Notes under the pieces: generated by a model | What the model was told of the DNA's origin: nothing | What the model saw: the letters and a program-made list of their open reading frames with translations, nothing else | Database searches by the model: none | Shown here: positions 44,423 to 56,800 of the stretch, piece by piece | How the letters are laid out: each line of letters begins with the position of its first letter | How positions within the stretch are numbered: the stretch's first letter is position 1 | Translations under genes and position numbers: made by a program | Assembly: GCF_000003815.2 (NCBI RefSeq) | Contig: NC_049983.1 | Coordinates: 16,452,059-16,516,058, forward strand | DNA length: 64,000 nt | From: Branchiostoma floridae | Taxonomy: Eukaryota; Chordata; Leptocardii; Amphioxiformes; Branchiostomatidae | Direction: 5' to 3'

Positions 44423-44466
44423 CTAAAAATGTGCGGTATTACTAATGGAGATCTTACTCAGCCAAA

Positions 44467-44490
44467 CCAAGGAGGTTATAACCTCCTTGG
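44467..44490. repeat. Perfect 24-bp palindrome
   Basis: CCAAGGAGGTTA and its exact inverse meet without a spacer. The same half-site bounds the segment at 9487-9872, where the halves are about 360 bp apart. A further CCAAGG follows at 44496. Confidence 0.85.
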
Positions 44491-44641
44491 CCAAACCAAG
44501 GACAATATATAGCCCAGCCCTTGCAATAAGACCCGTAGGTAGTGTTCTACCCCAAACGCCCACTCCAGTTCTGTGGGACAGTGTGTTGTCATGTAAAAAG
44601 TTACATCGCCGTTTAAAAAAAAAAAGAAAAAAACGAGGCCT

Positions 44642-44865
44642 TTGCCTTGTGCATGGAAGGAAAATGAAAGTGTCGAAAGCTACGTCACAACAAGCACAGA
44701 ATGTGTTCACCATGCGATTGAAATCAGAACTACAATGAGAGAATTTAACCGGAAGTTTGCGGCTTTTCAGACCAACAAGGCAGGAGGAACCTTGGAATAT
44801 GTGATTGAAAATATGTTGTTGCATAGAGACCCATCACATTTGAGGTCATTTACGGCTACAACAAG
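44642..44865 (+). CDS. Possible coding exon of unknown gene
   Basis: An open frame with protein-like composition (EIRTTMREFNRKFAAFQTNK, then TLEYVIENMLLHRDPSHLRS) ends exactly at an excellent donor ACAAG|GTAAGT in phase 2. The in-frame stop is created by the donor itself. A candidate acceptor CTCCTAATTTCCAG lies at about 45117. Neither start nor family is recognised. It stands between the GT31 and dermatopontin genes and could be the first exon of a small gene or chance. Confidence 0.3.
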
Positions 44866-45377
44866 GTAAGTACTGATCATGCATGAGTATAAGTCCCCCC
44901 CCCCCCCAAAAAAAAAAATCAATGATGAAAACAAATTATTAAAGCTAGTATCGATATCCCCAGTACCGGCGTTGCTTTGTGATGCCGACGCCGGGCACGA
45001 GGAAGAAACGCATAGTCATGGAGTCCAAATTCACAACAGATGCATTCTTGAGGGTCCTTGTTGATTCTTGGATCACCACCGGATGTTATATGACATGTGC
45101 ATCTCTCCTAATTTCCAGAGTCGCCTTTCCTGTAGCCTCCATCACCGGCCTCTCTGGCGGCCCACAGTGGCTACAAGCTTCCCGGTATATATTCCTTTCC
45201 CGGCATTCCCGGTTAAAAAATCGCGAATCGACGTCCCCCGTCACCACCCTGAAAAGTGTCAACGCTCCCCCCACTCCCCACCCACGAAACTTACGCCAAT
45301 GCCCTCAGAGAGGCCGGTGAAGGAGGCTACCTTTCCGGTTAGTTTCTCAGTCGTGAAGCAGGATGCTTGTATTCCCA

Positions 45378-45384
45378 TATAAAA
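45378..45384 (+). promoter_or_regulatory. TATA box of the dermatopontin gene
   Basis: TATAAAA, 72 bases before the dermatopontin start codon. Two copies of CAGTTTACTRTGAGAAAC follow it in the presumed 5' UTR. Confidence 0.65.
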
Positions 45385-45455
45385 GCAGTTTACTATGAGA
45401 AACAGTTTACTGTGAGAAACACATTCGGAGCCTACACAGCTACAACACCGGCAAC

Positions 45456-47573
45456 ATGGCCCAGGGGTCTAGATCCCTGCGTTTCCTCCTCGTTCTTGCC
45501 GTGATCGGGCTTCTTCTCTGCCAGGGAGACGCGTGGCGCCGTCGCCGCCGCCGCCGCTGCAAGAGTCCCGGGCAGGCCCTGACCGGCGCCCAGACCAGGT
45601 GGGACGCCGCTTTCCAGTTCGAGTGTCCCGGTAGCCAGGTCATCCGGCGCGTCAGCAGCGTCCACTGCAACCGCGCGGAGGACAGGGTCTGGAAGTTCGG
45701 CTGCGGTTCAGTCCCAGGACTCCCCAGGTTTGTGTAATACCTTCGTCCGACGGTTATGTTTCCGGTAGTGTTTGTATGTCACATACAAACACATAATGTG
45801 GGTATATGTGCATGCGTGTGTTTGCGATGCAGTTGACCAGCATAACTCTTGAATACCTAAATGGCTTTATTGATATTTAGTATGTGCGTAGGTCTTGATG
45901 AGACCTCGAAATGATTTGATTTCGAGCCCTCTAGCGGCTTGTTGCGGCACTGTAGCGGAACTTCCGGTTTTGATATCTTGTTGGATATCACCATCTTGTG
46001 GATCTTTTAGGAGCTGGCACAGCGGAATTTTACTCGCAGCAGATTTGTTTACCTTACCAATAAGTTTGTTCTCATGTATGATCCGTGTTCTTTTTAGTTA
46101 TAAAAACTGAGCTGCTGTTTTGTTTGGTGTACAGTTCTAATATCGGAGATTCACAACCATGCCACCATTGGACTACAGTTTTGCACTTTTAAGTGTGTGG
46201 TCAAATTAATCATTTCATCATCTATCCCCAGGTTTGATGAGGAGTTCTGGTCCGGGTGGATCAATGACTTTGACGGCGTCATGAACTTCCAGTGCCCCTT
46301 TGACGCCATCATCACCGGGCTCAGGAGCGAGCACAACAACGGCCGGGAGGACCGCAGATGGAACGTGAGTGGGCGTAACGTCACATGAGTGTGTATATAC
46401 AAGTCCGTATGAGTTAATTTTACATAGTAAAGTTTACGACCCAAAATCATCTTTCTTGTTCAATAACAAGGCTATACAGTAAAAGTGAAAATAAAATGTA
46501 GCTTCTTCCCCGCAAACTTGCATTGGAGTGACGCCCACCGAGCCTCTCTGCCAAAAACACATGGAATGCATTTGTGCGCCAACCTGCCAACTTCATTCAA
46601 CATTTCTTGGCACCAAGAGCCGTATTGTTTTAAAACAACGGTATGAGAGAAAACGTTTTACAATTACATTACTAGTCGTCTGACTTATTGCCTTTGATAA
46701 CTTCCTCTGGCACAGGTGAAGTGTTCCCGGAAGCGCGGCATGCAGACCTACAACTGCGCCCTGTCGCCCTACGCGAACAGTCTGGACGGTGATATGAACT
46801 ACTCCGTCTCCAGCGGGTATTACCTGCGGGGCCTACACAGCTTCCACAGCAACAAACATGAGTAAGTTACGCTCAGTCGGTCTTTTTGTTTACTCCTCTT
46901 AGTATTCAAATTCAATTCAATGTCTACAACTGGATAACAACAGAGATTTACTTCCGGGCGTTTCTTTCACTCTTCTTCAGCGTCATTAGAATGTCACAGC
47001 GTCACGAAAATATTATTTTAGTATTTATTTGAATCTAGCAGAGGGACGAGAAAATTGTGTCACACACAGACTTACAGGAAGTATACGTCGAATTGAAGTA
47101 TCATAAAAAACGATATGGATGCGGCTACCACAGCAACGCACAGGGGTTCCGATCCGCTCAGTAGGTTTTTCTTTTACTTTCGTGAACGAACATATCATTT
47201 TGGTATTTATTTTAATACAGTAGAGTGACAAGAAAATTGTGTCACGCGCAGACTTGGGCCTACGTCACAATTCCGAACCGGAGCCCGGCAGAGCTGTTTG
47301 AGGAAATGAAAAATAGAAAAATGTACACAAATACTGTAATGCCCACGATCATCTTTACGTTTTATGTAGTTTGGTGTCTTTTATGTCATACTTTTTGTTC
47401 CTGAAAGCTGCCCGTCCGGGCTCCGGTTTGGAAATGTGACGTAGGCCTTACAAAAAGTAAAGGCCGAATTGGAGTATCATAAAAACAATGGATAAGCGTT
47501 GTACTGATCTTATTGATTCTTGTTTTTCAGAGATCGGCGCTACAAATTCAACGTGTGCAAGATACGGCTGTAG
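45456..47573 (+). CDS. DPT-like: Dermatopontin-family secreted matrix protein, four exons, 197 aa
   Basis: Exons 45456-45727, 46232-46364, 46716-46861 and 47531-47573 agree in phase (2,0,2) and total 594 nt including TAG. Signal peptide LRFLLVLAVIGLLLCQGDA is followed by WRRRRRRRCKS, a run of seven Arg. The dermatopontin pattern repeats twice or more: FWSGWINDFDGVMNFQCP, ITGLRSEHNNGREDRRWNVK, YYLRGLHSFHSNKHEDRRYK, then FNVCKIRL. This parallels the WVNDYDxxFxFQCP, RSxxxxxxxDRxWxxxC and YIRG...DRxWKFxxC lines of vertebrate dermatopontin. The family binds collagen, proteoglycans and integrins in the extracellular matrix; invertebrate members often act as haemagglutinins. The polyarginine stretch is unusual and could bind glycosaminoglycans. 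Length is typical. Confidence 0.88.
47000..47494 (+). repeat. 110-bp direct duplication, second copy split by a MITE
   Basis: First copy is about 47000-47119. The second starts near 47185, is interrupted at 47257-47447 by a MITE, and resumes to about 47494. Shared blocks include AGAAAATTGTGTCAC, GCAGACTT and GAATTGRAGTATCATAAAAA. Located in dermatopontin intron 3. Confidence 0.75.
47257..47447. mobile_element. GC-ended MITE, copy C, inserted at TTA
   Basis: Termini GGCCTACGTCACAATTCCGA and (reversed) GGCCTACGTCACATTTCCAA. Left flank is TTG and right flank TTA; the uninterrupted duplicate upstream reads GACTTACAGG, so TTA was the target. Fits PIF/Harbinger. Confidence 0.8.
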
Positions 47574-47840
47574 ATGCCTTTTGAATACCAAAGTCACACT
47601 TGCCAATGCCAATAAGAATTCCAAAGAGAATGAAGAAACACTACTTATGCATTGCTATTGGCTCGACCAAGTAAAGTAAAGTAAGTAATTAGTATGGTGA
47701 GCTTGTTGTGATTTTGAAAATTGATAAAGCATATTAAAGGAGTGTACATGAATCAGGTAATAAATGTTGCCCCTATTTCCTATACTGTGCAAATATACGA
47801 TACAGATTCAGCAACACCTGTACCACCAATCTATCTAAAA

Positions 47841-50800
47841 CTATCTGATAAAACACAGTGCTGCGACAATCACACAAAAGCGCCACACTGTAGCTCTCGA
47901 GCTAGCTGCAGGCGATGCGGCGTTGGTCCCTGGTTCACAAGTAGACCGGACAGTGGACTCCAGAGCCGGCGCTACCTCAGTCCAGAAGTAGATCTTCTTG
48001 GGTCTGAGGCTACTGCTGACGTCGTCTCCGCTCATGTTGGTCTTCAGCGTCAGGTACTGTTTTGTGGTGGGCTGTCCGAAGCGGGGCACGTACAGCGGCC
48101 AGACGGTCGGCAGATCCGACGCAGACGGCAACATTGGGTTGCTGAAAAATGACAATAAAAAATATCAGGATATCATGATCATATCATTTTTGTTGGACCA
48201 TGAACGATAAATCTATGGTCGTGAGAAATGTCATCCGTGGTTGGCGCGGTTGCCTGCTTCATTCCATTTCGTTTATTTCATTTTACAAGGGTAAAAATCA
48301 CACTCAGGCCACGGCCTGTTCTTCAGGTGTCCCTGGACACATACAGAACTCAAACAAGACAACTAGGACATACACACATAAACTTAGTCAAAAGGTAACA
48401 ATAAGTCTTCTAAGTCTTCTGGCAGTCACTCAGCTACACAATTTGAACAATCAAAATGGGAAAAGCCGTATTCTTCACCACGATTAAACGAACGAACTGG
48501 GGCTATAAATAAAGATGGCTTCCAGGCTCCTCCCAACCAGGCGCCGACCATTTTTGGGGAGTGGTCGGGACCTAACTCGTGGGAAGGTCATGAAGGTCAA
48601 GAAATCAGTGTAAAAGTTTGGGCCACTGTTGTATATTTCCTTGCCTCATCAATGTGCTATGTGGTATGTTTCAATTGATCGAAAATTTATAACAAACTTT
48701 AATAATTCAGGGTGTGAAACACGATGTTTTCTTCCCCTGCTTGTTACCTGCATGTATGCAGGTATGGTTTTGATGCTGGTGGGAACTTTTCGGTAGCCGG
48801 GGATGTAGGGCGCTGTATCTCGTGAACGGATGGTGCGAGCACGACGATTTTTGGTACGTGGGTTGGGGGTGGTAGCCTGACACTCAGGTGTGATTTTGGG
48901 CCTCCTGGCGCTTGACCTTGACATTGAAGGTGGCATTTTTTGTGTTTTTGGGGCACTTTTGGCGCTGTGTGTCCGGAACGATACGCGCGATTGCGACGAT
49001 TTTTGGTGCATGGGTGGGGGGTTGTTGCCTGTTGCCTAGGATTGACTTTGGGCCTTGTCGCGTTTGAACTTGACCCGGCAGGTCGAATTTTGTGTCCGGG
49101 AGGGGTGTTTCCGGAGTTATATCTTCTGAACGGCTGGTGCTGGCGCGATGATATTTGGCACATGTGTCGGCGGTGGCTGAATAATGCTCAATTTTGATTT
49201 TGGCGCCCTTGGTGCTTGAACTTGACATTTTAGGTTACCTTTTGTGCGGGCACGGGGCGTGCGCTGTATCTCCGGAACGCAAGGTGCCATTGTGTTGCCA
49301 TTTGGTACGTGAGTTGTTTGTGGTGTCCTGGTGGTCAGGTTTGATTTTGGGCCTCCTTGTGCTTGAACTTGATACTGTATAGGTTGACCCTGTTTTAGTG
49401 TGGTTGGGGCATCCTCCCAATATCTGCTTGGTTGTAAAAACAGATTATGGTTGGGTGTAGAACCATCATCTGGCCTGGGCTACCTTCAATGTATCAGGTT
49501 ACTTAGTGGCACTGACAGTTTGCCAGATGACGGGAGTGTACAAGATTATATATCTGTTGGTCAGGTATAATTGAAGTTTGCTTATTACTCTTTGTGGTGT
49601 TTCTAGAGCTGTATAGTACTGAGTTTTAAGTTCCGGTACAAGTTCCTTTACCCTGTTGGCAATCATGGTTGAACTTGAACTTAAACAGAAGAAGATGCAA
49701 TTTTCTAATGTGGAGGAGAACTGTATAGAGTGTGGGCATAAGAGAAAGGTATGTGTATGATTTGTCCTGTGTTTCTTTTTGTTTCTTTGGTAATGCCATT
49801 TCCATACTGTATACAGGTAATTTGTTGTTTTGGGCTAGTCATATTCGCTTGGTTTTTGGGCCTGCTTAATCTATGGTACAGGCAGGGTTAAGTGGTGGAG
49901 GCTTAGCTTTGTCCTGTTTTAAATTCAGTATCGTTTGTTGCATTTTGTCGCGGCAAATATATGATGAAATTCCCCTTCTAAGCAACTGCTCATTGGTTTG
50001 CGGGGATGTTTGCTGGGTGTTTGCTTTGACTACAACAGCTTCTGAACTTTTCAAAGCTTCCATTGCCAGCAGCTTGCCATCTATAAATGGGATTGACAAG
50101 GACATTTTTCATAGTAAATTATGCTGTTAAATTTGGCTTAGATACTACAGGAGATTTAGGTTTGGGTTGGATGGATTGAATGAAAATATCGTACCACCCT
50201 GGGGACTAACTGTTGCTGCTGCATGGGGGCTACCACTATTCATGTTGTCTAATGTCTATGGAACTACAGATAAAAGTATCATTGGTCAAATTGTGCGAGT
50301 AAAACATTCCGATGTCAAGTGAATAACACCCCAGAAATAAGTCTTTAATGAATATCATTGGAAGAACACAAACCAAGGAGACTTAGCAGCTGCATTAGGT
50401 CAGTACATTGAAATAGGAAGATATTAATATATCATGTGACAGAGTAACTACATGTGCATGGGCCATCTGAGACAAAAAAAGGTAGCGTCTCAACAACTTC
50501 AAAGTACTGTGGTTGGTTACATACTTAAGAAATCCAAAATAAGTAATGTTCATCCCTGTCCAAACTTACAAATTCAGAAAATGGAATTTCAGAGTCAGAC
50601 TTTTGCATGGTGCACAACCAACACAGTAAAAAGCTCATTTTTCCAACCACGTACCACAGACAAAAAGGCAAAAATACACAATAGGTCTACAGAAACCCAA
50701 TACATTTCATGCAGGCCTGAGGTCTACGAACTCTTGTTAAGGTTTGTGATGTGTTATAAAGTTTACTGTAATGTATGACAACTTACCCCGTCTTAGCGAA

Positions 50801-53800
50801 GTTAGTCCAGTACTTTATCATCACCCGACTTAGTTCCTTTTCTTCTGCGCTCAGACTATCGGGGTTGTTCCCGCGTAAGTCCAGGAAGAGGAAGTACAAC
50901 TCCTGGCCGTGTGACGCTTCGACATAGTCCGGCAAGGTGGAGAATGATGGGCGATGGGTGAACAGGTACATGTAGGTGGGGTGGTTACGCTGAAAAAAAA
51001 TTCAGGCACGTTTGATTACTTAAGGAATAGTCTGGCCTGGAAATAGAAATGGAAGAGAATCTTCTTTAAATTTCTTATTTCTCCTTTGACAAGACCGTGT
51101 CACGTTTGGGACCGCATTCTCGCCGCAGCGCCACTTAGCGGCGACTCCGCTCATTACAGCCTTGAGGAAGGGAACTAGCACAATGGATAGCGAGTAATTA
51201 TAAAACATTATATATTCGTGTGCAAACAGACCCAGTACCATGCGCATGCTTTCATACAAAAGGATAAATGTTGGCGGTAAAGTTAAAAGCCAAGTTTGGT
51301 AAGTGGTTAAAGGCAACCCTAAGAAAATCCCCTCACTAGGTTGATAAGACAAGCTGCAGATCTTATAAATTTACCATTCATGTCTATTCTCACTGAAGCG
51401 ATCCATATTGGGCAAAACGCGAAACGAGTTTGAGAGAATTCGTACCAAGACCAGAATTATTATTAGGTGTACTGTGGCTACTCAGTTACCGTACATACAT
51501 GTTCGTCTGGTAACACTAACGTCACATTTCCAGACTGGGCGCTGGCCGGGCTGTTTGTGGAAACGAAAATAGAAATGTATACGTACAAATATAGTACAAA
51601 TAATACCCACAACTATTCCCTTTGTGCAGTTTGACTTCTGTTAGATATCATACTTTTCGTTCCCGAAAGCTGCCCGGCCGGGGCCCGGTTTGGAAATGTG
51701 ACGTAGGCCTAAACGGTGCTGAACCATGGCGCCTACTACTGTTGATAGAATGTACCAACCTGTGAATACAGGTTTGCCTTCTGCACGGTGTTGGCCAGAT
51801 ACTCGAAGTCACCGTACATCTGCGCGAACGCCCGGCGGAGGGTCTCGGGATCGGTCTCGTCCCAAACTCCGTACTCGTACGTCGCTGCCTCCATGATCAT
51901 CTGTTTGCGTGTGTACATGTGTTGCAAAATCAGCATGATTACCTCCATGAAATGTCATGGAGGTTATATTTTACCCTGTGTTTGTCTGTCTGTCTGTCTG
52001 TCTGTGTGTGTGTAAACAAGATAACTCAAGAACGGCTTGGTGGATTGGTTTCATACTTGGTGTGTTGGTAGGGTGTGATGAAAGCTGGAAATGATTAGAT
52101 TTTGGGCCCCCTAGCGGCTTCCCTTGGTACTGCAGCGCAACTTCCGGGTTTGCTATCTCGTGTTCTGAGCAAGCTATGGTCACGATTTTGAAGTATTAAA
52201 TAGCTCTTGTGCTCAGGAATAAGTGACATAAGTTTGGGCCCCCTAGCGTCTAGTTTTGGGAAAGCAGGGGCATTGTTGTCAAAAACTTCTGAAGACGATA
52301 ACTCAAGAAGGGAACAACGGATTTTCATCATTTTTGGTATGTAGGTACCTTAGACAATGTTTTACAAGATAAGATACTAATTATGCAAAATAGGAGTACA
52401 TTTGCATAATTAATGAGAATATTCTATCATAGCAGTTTTTTCAATGTATCTCTTGTTTCAGACATGCTATGGTCTTGACATTTTGGTGGTAGATAGCTTT
52501 TGGTGTCATGACAAAGTGGGGCAAGTTTCAGCCCCCTAACATTTAATTGTGGAACTGCATGGGTGTTTTTGTCAAGACACTCCAAAGAGGATAACTGCAG
52601 AAAGGAACGACGGATTGCCTGCATTTTAGGCATGCGGGTAGCTGGGCAAAGATGTTCATAATGATATACATGTTATGCAAATGAGGACTTAATTTGCATA
52701 ATTAATGAGGAAATTGTATAGTTCCATTGTTTTCAATAACTGGACCTCAATACATGTAACACATGTTAATTATGATAGGTGGAATATAAGCAGATACCAA
52801 ATATGGTAATGAGGAACTTATTTGAATAATTTATGTTAAAATTGCAAAACCGCTTTATGATTAATATTGGGAATTTTATAACTGTGACATGTGTACGTTA
52901 GTCAATGATGAACAACACCATGCATAAATTATGTTAATGTGTTAGTCAATTGCATGAAATTTACGAAAGCTCTAAATTTTCATGGAGGTATGAGGTCGCT
53001 GAACTCTAGTTAATTATATGTTTCATACACACTACTCCGTGGTTCTGTGCAGATGAAGCAGACCACGCCAGCAGCTCTGAGCTTTTGGCGTTGTGATTTG
53101 CACGCTGGATTTGTGATCCGGCTGCCCGGGTTCGGCGCAGGTTCGAATCCCGGGAGTCGGGATATTGTTTCCTTCTGTTCTACACGCCCCTCTGGTTGTT
53201 TCACTGGTATAGACGGGAAGACCGAAATCGTATCGCCAAAAAATTGCAAGATTTTACCATCCTTTCATCCGCGCCGCCAAATCCTCAGTACTGGGTGAGC
53301 TTTAGAAATTTTGCGGACGCGTCGACGAGAAATGGAATCATCCTTCTTTTTTTCAATAACACTTGTCCGACTACTAGTATTTCATAAAAGCCAGGAGAAT
53401 GCAATAGTGCTAAAGAACGTATGGGACCTGCCATTATATCTGTTCTAACGTTCCTCGTATCTCAGTATCATAATAATCAAGAAACAGATAGGTAGTTTGC
53501 ATCCACACGTACCTGTGTGTTTTTGGGGTAGGTCGGGAAGAGAGACGAATTCAGGTAGAACTCGAAACTCTGCCTGTCCACTATGTGGGACGCCGGGGCG
53601 CCCTCCCCCAGCTGCCCGCCGCCCTCGTCGTTGTTACACCCGATGAGGAGCTGGCGGGAGTCCAGAGATGCCGACTCCAAGTAACGAGCTGGCTCCTCCG
53701 GTATGAAGTCCCCGTCAACCACAGGCAACCATACCCTTCTGGTGAAGTTACCTGATATGTCGGATGAAAATATAGGTACAGTTAACCACTCTTATACTAG

Positions 53801-56800
53801 TACTGCACTTCTTCATTTGCCCTCCTCAATTGAGATAAAGCATGGTGATTTTCCAGCAGTTGTATTGCAGTGCAGTTTAATTTGGCTTACGAATCGCTTC
53901 TCTATATTTAACTGTATTGGGTGCCTTTAGGTATAGAGGTTTGACGCCATTAGTTCGACCATTTGAAAGGCTTCGCGCTGAAACGTTTGAACTGATTTCT
54001 AGTATCAGATTGTAACAATCATACCGGTAAACACAGCAGCGGCCTGCGTCAGCTCGTCCGCGCCCTTCGCCCTCAGCGCGGAGACCATCCCGGCTGGGTC
54101 CTCCGTCCCGCAGTTCAGGTAGTCGCACAGCTGCTTGGTAAATGCGAGTGGGTTGTAGTTGATAGCTCCGGGTGTCATGGCGACGCCGCTCTGACAGATG
54201 GCCCGCTGGAACAAACCTGTTGTCTTGGGAGATATCAGCTGCATGCTGACGGCCATGCCGCCTGCGCTCTCTCCGAAGATTGTTATCCTAGGTCGACAGA
54301 GTGTTAAAAGTATTTAAAAGACCACCCCGACATTTTTTAATGGGATCTCGCGAGAACACAACCTATAACGGGATCTTCCGTGATCTTGCACGAGAACTAC
54401 GACGGAGAAGATTTAAGTCTATCAGACAATATTTGAAAATAATGAGGAAATATAAATCAATGCATCAGTATACAAAAGAGATCGAAATATTCTCAACCAT
54501 TTTCTTTAAAAAAATCTGCGAATATTTCTGTCACTGCCCCACTACTGCTATTATTGAGAATTCTATTTTGTTGTCAAATGTGACCATATGAAACTCTATG
54601 GAAATAAAAGTACGACACTTGTGATTAAATACAGTATAAGGCTTGTCTTTCTTTTGTTCAAATCTGAAACTTCGTGGGTATTCCGACTTCTGTAACCACT
54701 TTTATATTCACATTTGATCATAAGCGGACTCTAACGATGTATTACGAACAACTGTTCCTGAGTTCAGATTATATCCACCGTGAACCTGCAAATATGTACA
54801 AGCTACACAACCACGATTATTCAAAAGTAAACGTGTAGATGTTGATATTCAACCTCATACAACTAACGTCACCAGCCTAATCACAAGATTAAGACCAACC
54901 CAACACTGTTCACACTGCATTGCGGACTGAAGGGCGTAGCCAACGAATCACCGATATAGGGACAAAATTCCTCCCGGATTTCCCAACAAGAAGGTACCGA
55001 ACGGAGAGTTTCTGACTAGCTCTAAAGGTAAGCTGGGATAAAATTAAAAAGGTCAACCTTTTTGTATCTAAAATGTGACATTGACTATCGTGCAAGGTCA
55101 AACTGATGGGCAGAATTAGGTTAGACAGAATTCGACATTTTGGAACTTTCGGCACAAAAACTACATTGAATAAGGTACGCCATCCCTCTCTGCAAGGCAC
55201 AGAGATCACCACACCCACAATCACTTTTCTCTTAGAGAAGGCAGTCTTCATGTAGACTTTACTATACATGTCTTAAATGTTCGAGAGGAGTAAACAACCT
55301 GCGTAATTTCAATATTCAACCAGCAAGTTTCAGACAATCAACACCACGCACACCAGTATAGCAATTAACGACTGCCACACCCCATATATAACGTTATGTA
55401 CAAACAAGTATTCTAAAGGCAGAACAACTGATTTTAGATGATTATCTATTGAAGAGAAATAGAGACAGAAGACTTTCATTAAAGAACATCGATTCTATGG
55501 AAAATTTTAAATAAACTTCAGCTGCAAGTGTATGTCACAGGCAGCAAATCTTCACTAATCACAACACAGTAGGTAAAAAGACCACCAATGACTTCAATAC
55601 GACGGTTTGAAAATAAATGTTTGTCCTCCTCGGTGGTTCTTCGATAAAACGCCCAGCTTCTCATGCTTTATCAATTTCCTAGGCTCTGAACATGCTTTGC
55701 ATTTGGTCATAATTAAATAGGTTGTGACGAAATTGTATATATTTGGGGCCCTAGTAGATTTGAAATCGAATGTGCCATTTTGCTGATGGGGTTTGAAGGA
55801 TTTTGGTAAGGTTTGATTGCGCAAATCAGTGCCAAATTGGAATGACATAGGTTGATATGATTATGCAAATTAAGGCATAGGAGAACTTTTATTCTTACCA
55901 ACATATGCAGGTTGGAGGGAAAAAAAAACAGTTGATTTTGATGATGTGCCTTACTGTTTTTAATTTTTTTGTTTGTTCAATCTTTACATATGATTTACTA
56001 TCCATACTTTGTAAATTTCAGTTTCATTAATTTTCGATTTACACATGATTTGATATATGATTTGACCTCTGACCTCCACTCCATCTCTTGACATATTGAT
56101 TTTGACCTTGGAACGTTTTCGACATGAGTATGGACACTGATTATGTTTTGACGCACCGGTTTTATGTTTTCTGTACTGTATGTTGTCCCTGGATGTTCAA
56201 AGTTTGACTGATTGTAACCACGTTTTTTGTCCTGTATTTATTATTTTACATGTATGTTTGATGGGCCCCCTTGGAAATCAACTATGCACTGTTGTAGGGG
56301 CTACCCATCTGTTTTCAAGATGAAATAAATAAATAAATAAATAAATGATGCAAATAAGGTCCATTTGTACATAATTAGTGGGAAACATGTAAATATAATC
56401 GTCATATTTATGTCATAGTGCGAACTCGCTGAGAAGTACTGTTTGTTGTAGTGGAAAAACTGTAGCCTAACTTGAATTGCCTACATCTGAATTGATTACA
56501 CATGTGCTAAGTTCCATCTACTTTTAACATTTTGCATTATTTGAAATGTTTTGGCGTACAAAAATGAAACAACCTTGCACAACGTAGGCGGGGGCTCTCT
56601 TGTATTCCTTTGAAAATATTGATACTAGCTACTACACAGCCATTTTTATGAGTGCAGGTAGAATTAGACATACAAGCGTCAAATGATTTAATTTCATTTC
56701 GGTTTTCTATTCTTTAAGGTGACAGAACAAGATGGGAAGAAAGCTGAGGCACTTGCTAATTTTCCTTCTCATCATCCTGAAGGAACCAAACCTACTGGGA

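Noticed and set aside
45086-45382. Exon candidate after the acceptor at 45117 (VAFPVASITGLSGGPQW)
   Set aside because: Several frames are open and no continuation was found; mentioned only as possible partner of the 44642-44865 exon.
48649-49420. Overlapping minus ORFs with [17 protein letters not shown]
   Set aside because: Each is a translation of the tandem 150-bp intronic repeat; repeats of sense are due to repeats of DNA.
53083-53163. Functional tRNA gene
   Set aside because: B box is perfect but the acceptor and T stems do not pair, so it is listed only as tRNA-like.
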